A stretch of 9,953 nt of DNA from JAICYJ01 sp035473255 (GTDB lineage Bacteria; Actinomycetota; Thermoleophilia; Gaiellales; JAICJC01), in assembly GCA_035473255.1 (NCBI GenBank), contig DATIOK010000212.1, positions 1 to 9,953 on the forward strand. The letters run 5' to 3'. The notes below the pieces were generated by a model that ran no database searches, had not been told where the DNA came from, and saw nothing but the letters and a program-made list of their open reading frames with translations. Made by a program: the position numbers and the translations under genes. Shown here piece by piece: positions 1 through 5,182 of the stretch (its first letter is position 1; every line of letters starts with the position of its first letter).

Positions 1-1
1 C

Positions 2-1687
2 CGGGCGCTGCTGTCGGTGCTGGCCTCGCCGCTGGTGGGGATGTCGAACGACGGGCTGGGGCTGATCCGCCTGGCCACCCGGCGTGCGGCCGCGATCGGC
101 GCGTTCGAGCCCGCCCGCTGGCCGCAGGCGCTGTCGGAGGCCGACAACCGGTTGGGTCAGGCCTTCAAACTGCGGTACGACCGGCTGGTGGAACGGCAGC
201 CGGGCTACAGCCTGGAGCGGCTGTGCGAGGCGATCGTGGCCGAGCACGACTTCGACCTGGCGCTGCTGGCGCGGCCCGACGGCGACCGCCGCCTGGCCAA
301 TGTGCGCAAACTGGTGCGCCTGGCCCGCGAGTACGAGCAGCTGCGCGGCCCCGACCTGGAGGGGTTCGTGCGCTTCTGCGAGGAGCAGGCCGACCTGGCC
401 GCGCGCGAGGGGGAGGCGGCGATCGCCGACGAGGGCGGAGACGCGGTGGTGCTGATGACCGTGCACTCGGCCAAGGGACTCGAGTTCCCGGTGGTGGTGG
501 TGGCCGACGCCGGCCGCCGGCTGGGTGGCCGGGGCGCGCCGGACGTGCTGCTCGACCGCCGGGGGCGCGTCGGCATCCGGGCCTGCCCGGACACCGGCAC
601 CACCCGCCCCTCGCTGGGTCTGAAGGAGCTCGGCGACGACGAGAAGCGGGCCGAGCGCGAGGAGGGTCGTCGCCGCCAGTACGTGGCGATGACACGCGCC
701 CAGCAACACCTGATCGTGAGCGGCGGATTCTCCAAGGCCGAGGACGACACCCCGGTGGCAGCGCTGTGCCGCGTGCTGGAGGTGGGGCTGCACAGCGAGG
801 GCCTGGTCGAGGTCGGCCGCACACGAGTGGACGTGCGCGTGGTGGGCGTGCCCGAGACGGCCGCGGCAGCGCTGCCGGACGAGGTGCCCGACCAGATGCA
901 CCTGTTCGCCGCGCTGGAGACGCCGCTGCCGGAGCTGCCGGAGCTGCAGCCGCCGGCAGCGCCTCCCGGCGTGTCTCTGCGACGCATCTCCTACAGCGGC
1001 CTGGCCCTGTACGACCGCTGCGGCTACCGGTTCTACGCCCAGCGCATCCTGCGGCTGCCGGAACGGCAGATCGACCGGCCCCAGGGCGAGGGCATGGCCG
1101 GCGTCGAGATCGGCGATGCCGTGCACCTGCTGCTGGAGCGCGACGACGAGCGCTGGCGCGAGCTCTATCCCCACGCGACGGCCGAGGATGAGGCGCGGAT
1201 CGCGCGGATGCTGTCCAGCTGGGCCGGTTCGCAGCTGGCCGAGCGCGTGCGCGGCCTGCAGGGGGTGAGCGTCGAGCTGCCGTTCGCCTTCGCGGTCGAC
1301 GACGTGCTGATCAGGGGCCGGTTCGACCTCTACCACCGTGGCGCCGACGGCTCGGCGCTGGTGGTCGACTACAAGACCAACCTGGTGGGCGATCGCACCC
1401 CAGACGAGCTGGTCGAGCGCAGCTACACACACCAGGTCGCGATCTACGCGCTGGCGGTGCTGCTGGGCGGCGCCACCTCGGTGGACGTCACCTATGCGTT
1501 CCTCGACCAGCCCGACGCGGTGGTTGTACGGAGCTTCACCTCCGGCGACCTCGACTCGCTGCGCGACGGCGTGCGCGCGTCGATGGCGCCGATCCTGGAG
1601 GGCCGGTTCCTGCCGCGGCCCGGCCCCTGGTGCAACGAGTGCCCGGCGCTCGACCTGCTCTGCGCCGGTCCGGCGCTGCCCTCGTGA
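2..1687 (+). CDS. UvrD-type helicase / PD-(D/E)XK nuclease with Fe-S motif, C-terminal part (5' end outside window)
   Basis: This is the C-terminal part of a superfamily 1 DNA helicase fused to a RecB-family nuclease, of the AddA/AdnA/RecB type that resects double-strand breaks. The frame is open back to base 2, so the Walker A and early motor motifs lie off the left edge. Counting residues from the GTG at 17, helicase motif V is HSAKGLEF (150-157) and motif VI is YVAMTRAQ (222-229). A Pro-rich linker (about 303-317) leads to the nuclease: GDAVH with His370, GRFD with Asp437, DYK with Asp451 and Lys453, and QVAIY (473-477). These make a complete PD-(D/E)XK active site. Cys335, Cys539, Cys542 and Cys549 match the one-plus-three cysteine Fe-S pattern of AddB/Cas4-like nucleases. 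The stop overlaps the nth start (GTGA), implying translational coupling. The exact subfamily (AddA, AdnA/AdnB or other) cannot be decided without the missing part. Confidence 0.93.
   Translation, partial: RALLSVLASPLVGMSNDGLGLIRLATRRAAAIGAFEPARWPQALSEADNRLGQAFKLRYDRLVERQPGYSLERLCEAIVAEHDFDLALLARPDGDRRLANVRKLVRLAREYEQLRGPDLEGFVRFCEEQADLAAREGEAAIADEGGDAVVLMTVHSAKGLEFPVVVVADAGRRLGGRGAPDVLLDRRGRVGIRACPDTGTTRPSLGLKELGDDEKRAEREEGRRRQYVAMTRAQQHLIVSGGFSKAEDDTPVAALCRVLEVGLHSEGLVEVGRTRVDVRVVGVPETAAAALPDEVPDQMHLFAALETPLPELPELQPPAAPPGVSLRRISYSGLALYDRCGYRFYAQRILRLPERQIDRPQGEGMAGVEIGDAVHLLLERDDERWRELYPHATAEDEARIARMLSSWAGSQLAERVRGLQGVSVELPFAFAVDDVLIRGRFDLYHRGADGSALVVDYKTNLVGDRTPDELVERSYTHQVAIYALAVLLGGATSVDVTYAFLDQPDAVVVRSFTSGDLDSLRDGVRASMAPILEGRFLPRPGPWCNECPALDLLCAGPALPS
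926..943 (+). repeat. Two tandem 9-bp units in the helicase-nuclease linker
   Basis: The unit CTGCCGGAG occurs twice in direct succession and a third, diverged copy begins just after. It encodes LPE-LPE in a Pro-rich stretch joining the helicase and nuclease domains. It is probably slippage-prone linker DNA without a separate function. Confidence 0.4.
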
Positions 1688-2325
1688 GCGCCCGTTCCGA
1701 GCGGGCGGTGCACCTGCTCGACCTGCTCGCGGCCGAGCATCCGGATGCCCGCATCGCGCTCGACTTCACGACGCCGCTGGAGCTGCTGGTGGCGACGATC
1801 CTCTCGGCGCAGTGCACGGACGCGCGCGTGAACATGGTCACGCCGGCGTTGTTCGCGCTGTGCCGTACTCCCGCCGATTACCTGGCGCTGCCGCAGGCGA
1901 AGCTGGAAGACATGATCCGGCCGACCGGGTTCTTCCGCAACAAGGCGCGCGCGATCCGCGAGTGCTGCGCCTCGATCGAGCAGCGATTCGACGGCCGTGT
2001 TCCCGAGACGCTGGACGAGCTGGTGACCCTGCACGGGGTCGGACGCAAGACGGCGGCGGTGGTGTCGTCAAACGCGTTCGGGCGTCGCGACGGGATCGCG
2101 GTGGACACGCACGTCGGCCGGGTGTCGCGGCGGCTGGGGCTGACGCGGCACACAGACCCGGTCAAGGTGGAGCGGGCATTGATGCGGCTGTTCCCGCGCG
2201 AGCGCTGGCTGCAGGTCTCAGACGTGCTGATCTTCCACGGCCGGCGCGTGTGCGACGCGCGCAGGCCGCGCTGTGCCGACTGCGCGGTCCGCGATCTGTG
2301 CCCGTCGGCGCATCTGTTCCTGTGA
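1684..2325 (+). CDS. nth: Endonuclease III (DNA glycosylase / AP lyase)
   Basis: Endonuclease III is a bifunctional glycosylase that removes oxidised pyrimidines and nicks the abasic site in base excision repair. The 213-residue product has the usual family length. The helix-hairpin-helix is at about 113-125 (LVTLHGVGRKTAA), with the catalytic lysine at 122 and the catalytic aspartate at 141 in VDTHVGR. The C-terminal [4Fe-4S] motif is C-x6-C-x2-C-x5-C at Cys190, 197, 200 and 206, the canonical spacing. I chose the GTG at 1684 because it overlaps the upstream TGA as GTGA and puts the N-terminus where the family normally begins. A longer in-frame start at 1630 would overlap the helicase gene by 58 nt. 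The gene is probably co-transcribed and translationally coupled with the helicase-nuclease. All catalytic and cluster residues are intact. Confidence 0.96.
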   Translation: MSARSERAVHLLDLLAAEHPDARIALDFTTPLELLVATILSAQCTDARVNMVTPALFALCRTPADYLALPQAKLEDMIRPTGFFRNKARAIRECCASIEQRFDGRVPETLDELVTLHGVGRKTAAVVSSNAFGRRDGIAVDTHVGRVSRRLGLTRHTDPVKVERALMRLFPRERWLQVSDVLIFHGRRVCDARRPRCADCAVRDLCPSAHLFL

Positions 2326-2375
2326 CGCTTCCGGCACCGCTGCGGTCTTGTCCCGTGACGTGCTTCCGCTGCACC
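2322..2375 (+). repeat. Imperfect direct repeat downstream of nth
   Basis: The blocks GTGACG, CTTCCG and GCACC occur in the same order twice, at 2322-2338 and again at 2355-2375. The second copy carries a 2-nt insertion at each junction. The first copy includes the nth stop codon. The repeat fills most of the 58-nt gap before the next start. It may be a small duplication or a binding site, and I cannot tell which. Confidence 0.35.
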
Positions 2376-2383
2376 ATCGGGGC

Positions 2384-2674
2384 ATGACACGGATCGAGAT
2401 CGAGCTCTACGCCGACCGGCTCTCACGCCACGCCGAGCGGCTGCGCGACGACCTGGAGGGCGCGCGCATGCGGCTGGGCTGGCTGCGGCTGGAGTCGAGG
2501 GCACGCGAGCAGCTGGGCGTGCGCGACTGCGCGGTGCTGGAGGCGCTGGGCGTGCTGACGTCCAGCGACGAGGCGGCCGAGCGGCGGCTGGTGGATCGGC
2601 GGCTGCGGCAGCTGGAGGTGGTGGAGCGGTTCCAGGCGCTGGTGGAGGCGGAGCTGGAGGGGCTCGGCAGCTGA
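2384..2674 (+). CDS. Small helical protein of unknown function
   Basis: I do not recognise a family. The ATG at 2384 gives 96 residues beginning MTRIEIELYADRL. An in-frame upstream start at 2273 would run inside nth and add an Arg/Ser-rich stretch without plausible structure, so I prefer 2384. The product is rich in Arg, Glu and Leu with heptad-like Leu spacing and almost no Pro or Gly, so it should be almost wholly alpha-helical, possibly coiled-coil. It has one cysteine, no signal peptide and no membrane segment. Only a weak purine tract (CGGGG) precedes the start. It lies 58 nt after nth on the same strand and ends 4 nt before the convergent PAS gene. Its composition is typical of the window. 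The helicity is seen in the sequence, but any role in repair would be guesswork. Confidence 0.7.
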   Translation: MTRIEIELYADRLSRHAERLRDDLEGARMRLGWLRLESRAREQLGVRDCAVLEALGVLTSSDEAAERRLVDRRLRQLEVVERFQALVEAELEGLGS

Positions 2675-2678
2675 GGCG

Positions 2679-3134
2679 TCAGTCGTTCCTGGGCGCCAGC
2701 GAGGCCAGCAGCCCGCCGTCCTCGTCATACGCCGGGAACAGGTCGACCCGCACGGCCTTCTCGCGGCCGCTGCGGTGCCTCAGCATCAGCGGCTGGTCGA
2801 GCTTGCGCACGCCCCATTCCATCACCACGGACACCGGGTTGGACTCGGCGCTGAACCCGCTCAGGCCGAACGCGTCCACCAGCGGCTTGCCCAGGAGTTC
2901 GCCCTCGCCGTAGCCGGTCAGCTCGAACACGCCCTTGCCTGCCGAGATCACCCGCGTGTCCTTGTCGCACGCCACGAACCCGGCGTTGGCGGGCGGGTAG
3001 AAGTCCTCGAGCAGCTCGAACAGGAACCCGAACCCGCACTTGGCGCAGCCCACCTGCTGGTGGGACAGGCCATCGCGGCCATCATCGTCGATGGCGCGGG
3101 TGCCGCAGTTCGGACAGATCCAGTATCGAGCCAT
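2679..3134 (-). CDS. Zinc-ribbon / PAS-domain protein
   Basis: A 151-residue cytoplasmic protein with an N-terminal zinc ribbon of four cysteines (Cys7, Cys10, Cys30, Cys33; C-x2-C-x19-C-x2-C) followed by a PAS domain at about 43-147. The PAS signature is clear: GFVACDKDTRVISAGKGVFE, then LTGYGEGELLGKPL, then RHRSGREKAVRVDLFPAYDEDG. PAS domains sense ligands, redox state or partners and normally control an attached output domain. There is none here, so this looks like a stand-alone sensor or adaptor whose ribbon may bind nucleic acid or protein. It follows trxB by 34 nt on the same strand and is probably the last gene of that operon. Only a short AGG-like ribosome site precedes the ATG. The domain call is strong and the function is unknown. 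Confidence 0.85.
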   Translation of the reverse strand: MARYWICPNCGTRAIDDDGRDGLSHQQVGCAKCGFGFLFELLEDFYPPANAGFVACDKDTRVISAGKGVFELTGYGEGELLGKPLVDAFGLSGFSAESNPVSVVMEWGVRKLDQPLMLRHRSGREKAVRVDLFPAYDEDGGLLASLAPRND

Positions 3135-3168
3135 GACCTAAGCGTACTGGCGAAGATTGCAGATGGAT

Positions 3169-4137
3169 TCAGGCAGCTTCGCCAGCCGTTGCCGGCATGG
3201 CGGCGGGCAGGGCATGCGCGAGCCAGCGCTCGGCGTCGAGCGCCGCCATGCAGCCCATGCCGGCCGCGGTCACGGCCTGCCGGTAGGTGTGGTCGACCAC
3301 GTCACCCGCGGCGAACACGCCCTCGATGTTGGTGGCGGTGGAGCCTGGCTGCGTCAGCACGTAGCCCGCCTCGTCCATGTCCAGGATGCCCTTGAACAAG
3401 CCCGTCGTGGGGTCGTGCCCGATCGCCACGAACAGGCCGTCGGCCGGCAGGTCGCGGTGCTCGCCGGTGACGGTGTCGCGCAGCCGCACGCCCGTCACAC
3501 GGCCCTCGTCGGCGCCCAGCACCTCGTCCACGGTGGCGTTGGTGATGAACTCGACGTTGTCCTTGGAGCGGGCGTAATCGATCATGATCTTGGAGGCGCG
3601 GAACTCGTCGCGCCGGTGTACCACCTTCACATGATCGGCGAACTTGGCCAGGAAGCTGGCCTCCTCCATCGCGCTGTCGCCGCCTCCGACCACGATCACC
3701 TGCTTCGCGCGGAAGAAGCTCGCGTCGCAGACCGCGCAGTAGCTGACGCCCATGCCCTGCAGATGCTGCTCGCTGGGCAGGCCGATCTGGCGCGCCGTGG
3801 CGCCGGTGGCCACGATCACGCTGCGGGCCAGGTGCTCCTCGTCGCCGACGTAGACCTTCAGGGGATGGCCCGAGAAGTCGACGCGGTTGACATCGCCGGC
3901 GACCAGCTCGGCGCCGAACCGCTCGGCCTGCTTGCGCATCTTCGCCATCAGCTCGGGGCCCATGATCCCGTCCACGAACCCGGGGTAGTTCTCGACATCA
4001 CTCGTGATCATCAGCTGGCCGCCGTAGGCAAAGCCTTCGAACACCAGCGGCCGCAGGTTGCCGCGGGCGGCGTACAACGCGGCGGTATAGCCCGCGGGCC
4101 CACCGCCGATAATGATCACATCGCGAATCTCGCTCAT
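3169..4137 (-). CDS. trxB: Thioredoxin reductase (NADPH, FAD)
   Basis: This flavoenzyme passes electrons from NADPH through FAD and a redox disulfide to thioredoxin. At 322 residues it is full length for the low-molecular-weight bacterial type. The FAD dinucleotide motif GGGPAG is at 11-16, the redox pair C-A-V-C at 134-137, the NADPH Rossmann motif GGGDSA at 151-156, and the NADPH-specificity motif HRRDEFR at 174-180. The C-terminal FAD motif EGVFAAGDVVD is at about 272-282. The residues after CAVC read DASFF instead of the commoner DG(A)F, a mild variation beside the active site. The start codon overlaps the stop of the upstream zinc-ribbon gene as ATGA, and GGAGA at 4141-4145 lies 3 nt upstream as a close ribosome site. 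No trxA is adjacent, so the thioredoxin must be encoded elsewhere. Confidence 0.96.
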   Translation of the reverse strand: MSEIRDVIIIGGGPAGYTAALYAARGNLRPLVFEGFAYGGQLMITSDVENYPGFVDGIMGPELMAKMRKQAERFGAELVAGDVNRVDFSGHPLKVYVGDEEHLARSVIVATGATARQIGLPSEQHLQGMGVSYCAVCDASFFRAKQVIVVGGGDSAMEEASFLAKFADHVKVVHRRDEFRASKIMIDYARSKDNVEFITNATVDEVLGADEGRVTGVRLRDTVTGEHRDLPADGLFVAIGHDPTTGLFKGILDMDEAGYVLTQPGSTATNIEGVFAAGDVVDHTYRQAVTAAGMGCMAALDAERWLAHALPAAMPATAGEAA

Positions 4138-4349
4138 TGCTCTCCAGTCGTCTCGACACCGCCAACTTGCTGCTCCGGCGGGTCGTTAATGTCCTCACTA
4201 TCTACAACGTGTTCGACCTTGAAACATTCCTGACAGCGGTCGCACCAGGCCGCACCGCCCTCGATCCGGGCGCCGAAGAAGCTGCCCAACGGCTGTCCGC
4301 AGTAGGGGCAGAACCGCACCGCCGGGTGAGCCTCGCTGCGCGGATGCAT
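4134..4349 (-). CDS. Small zinc-ribbon protein upstream of trxB
   Basis: A 71-residue protein with two CxxC knuckles: Cys14/Cys17 (CPYCGQPLG) and Cys36/Cys39 (CDRC), plus a fifth cysteine at 42 just after the second knuckle. The spacing C-x2-C-x18-C-x2-C fits a zinc ribbon. The C-terminal third is acidic and looks disordered. Its stop overlaps the trxB ATG (ATGA), and the conserved-looking cysteine pattern argues that it is a real gene. The ATG at 4349 is preceded by no Shine-Dalgarno, but a -10-like TAGACT sits 9 nt upstream, which suggests a leaderless mRNA. It appears to be the first gene of a zinc-ribbon / trxB / PAS operon. The function is unknown. CPYC also occurs as the glutaredoxin active site, but the rest of the protein is not thioredoxin-fold-like. 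Confidence 0.8.
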   Translation of the reverse strand: MHPRSEAHPAVRFCPYCGQPLGSFFGARIEGGAAWCDRCQECFKVEHVVDSEDINDPPEQQVGGVETTGEQ

Positions 4350-4358
4350 CAGATTCGA

Positions 4359-4364
4359 AGTCTA
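4359..4364 (-). promoter_or_regulatory. Candidate -10 element of the zinc-ribbon/trxB operon
   Basis: Read on the - strand the sequence is TAGACT, fitting the actinobacterial TAnnnT pattern. Nine bases separate it from the ATG at 4349, so transcription should begin at or very near the start codon. TTGGCT lies 16 nt upstream as a possible -35 (4 of 6 matches to TTGACA). The absence of a ribosome site supports a leaderless transcript. This is a prediction from sequence only. Confidence 0.45.
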
Positions 4365-4368
4365 TAGT
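4363..4368 (+). promoter_or_regulatory. Candidate -10 element of the His-rich membrane protein gene
   Basis: TATAGT matches the TATAAT consensus at 5 of 6 positions and also fits TAnnnT. Nine bases separate it from the ATG at 4378, and those bases contain no Shine-Dalgarno, so a leaderless mRNA is likely. No good -35 is visible. It shares the palindromic core CTATAG (4362-4367) with the opposing promoter. An imperfect inverted repeat centred on TTCGAA (4354-4359) lies beside it and could be an operator. Confidence 0.5.
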
Positions 4369-4377
4369 TCCCGCCCG

Positions 4378-5124
4378 ATGAGCCAACGCCAGAAACAGCG
4401 CACAAACGAGAATCGCGCCCGCCGCCTCGGCAGCGGGGACGGCATCGCGCGCCACGGCCGAAAGCCGGTCGGCAAGGCCGGCGGCCCGGGCGGCGTGCCG
4501 GCCTGGGCGTGGGTGGTCGGCGGCGCCATCCTGGTCGCGGCCATCGCGGTCGTCGCCGCGCTGCTGGTGACGCGCGGCGGCTCGTCCACCTCCGGCAACC
4601 AGACGGCGACCGTGATCACGCAGCGCAACTCGACGGCCAAGGTGGACTGGGTCAGCCAGGGCACGTGGCAGCCCAACTACACCAACCTGCAGGCTGCGCT
4701 GACGGCCATGAACATGCCGACGGCGAACTCCACCACCGGCTATGCGACCCACTACCACGCCCACATCACGATCTACGCCGACGGCCACAAGGCGCCGGTG
4801 CCGGCCCTGGTCGGCATCGACGAGGCGGCGCAGCTGTTGTCGCCGATTCACACCCACGACGACAGCGGTGTGATCCACATGGAGGCCGACGAGAAGAACT
4901 TCACGCCGAACCTCCAGGAAGTGTTCAACGTCTGGGGCCTGCGGTTCAACTCGCAGTGCATCGGCGGCTACTGCGGCGGCGTCAAGATGTGGGTCGACGG
5001 CCAGCCCAGCACCCAGTTCGGCGCGCACGTGATGAAGGAGCACGACGCCATCACGATCCTGCAGGGCACGCCGCCGCCGGGCTTCAAGCCCGACAAGAAC
5101 TACAACTTCCCAGCCGGCGAGTAA
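4378..5124 (+). CDS. Membrane-anchored extracytoplasmic His-rich protein, uncharacterised
   Basis: A 248-residue protein with a basic cytoplasmic N-terminus (residues 1-40), a single transmembrane helix (about 43-65, no lipobox cysteine) and an exported domain from about 66. The orientation fits the positive-inside rule, so it is an anchored extracytoplasmic protein. The exported domain carries clustered histidines: HYHAH (125-129), IHTHDDSGVIH (157-167) and His217/His222, plus two cysteines in CIGGYC (194-199). From memory, similar HxHAH ... P(I/L)HTHD.SG.IH patterns occur in hypothetical proteins of actinobacteria and some archaea, with no assigned function. The histidines suggest metal binding, perhaps copper or zinc, but this is inference. 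The gene is divergent from the zinc-ribbon/trxB operon and precedes the diguanylate cyclase by 58 nt. The ATG at 4378 is supported by the -10 element nine bases upstream. Confidence 0.85.
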   Translation: MSQRQKQRTNENRARRLGSGDGIARHGRKPVGKAGGPGGVPAWAWVVGGAILVAAIAVVAALLVTRGGSSTSGNQTATVITQRNSTAKVDWVSQGTWQPNYTNLQAALTAMNMPTANSTTGYATHYHAHITIYADGHKAPVPALVGIDEAAQLLSPIHTHDDSGVIHMEADEKNFTPNLQEVFNVWGLRFNSQCIGGYCGGVKMWVDGQPSTQFGAHVMKEHDAITILQGTPPPGFKPDKNYNFPAGE

Positions 5125-5173
5125 CGCCCCGCGTCACCCGTGTGGGGGATGGCCGCATCCCTCCACCGGGGCG
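5125..5173 (+). promoter_or_regulatory. Nested inverted repeats between the His-rich gene and the diguanylate cyclase gene
   Basis: An outer 7-bp stem (CGCCCCG 5125-5131 with CGGGGCG 5167-5173) encloses an inner hairpin (GGGATG 5146-5151 with CATCCC 5156-5161, loop GCCG), which one G-U and one G-C pair extend to 5144/5163. No T-tract follows, so it is not a classic intrinsic terminator, although GC-rich genomes often use hairpins without one. The outer stem would bury CGGGG, the only ribosome-site candidate for the cyclase. Either a terminator or a translational control element is possible. Confidence 0.45.
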
Positions 5174-5182
5174 ATAGAGCCC

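Noticed and set aside
488..505. GGT/GTG microsatellite in the helicase gene
   Set aside because: It encodes the hydrophobic strand PVVVVAD that follows helicase motif V, so protein constraint and high GC account for it.
2671..2682. CTGA-GGCG-TCAG hairpin between the convergent helical-protein and PAS genes, as a terminator
   Set aside because: The stem is only 4 bp and consists mainly of the two opposing stop codons, so chance explains it.
3157..4233. A 358-codon open frame on the + strand opposite trxB
   Set aside because: The opposite strand encodes an unmistakable thioredoxin reductase. The antisense product is low-complexity and has no recognisable domain.
4134..4349. CPYC in the small protein read as a glutaredoxin active site
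   Set aside because: CPYCG followed about 18 residues later by CxxC is a standard zinc-ribbon knuckle. The 71-residue protein lacks the thioredoxin fold pattern and the cis-proline motif.
5125..5182. A c-di-GMP riboswitch upstream of the diguanylate cyclase
   Set aside because: The gap is only 58 nt and shows none of the conserved GEMM elements. A nested hairpin is all that can be supported.
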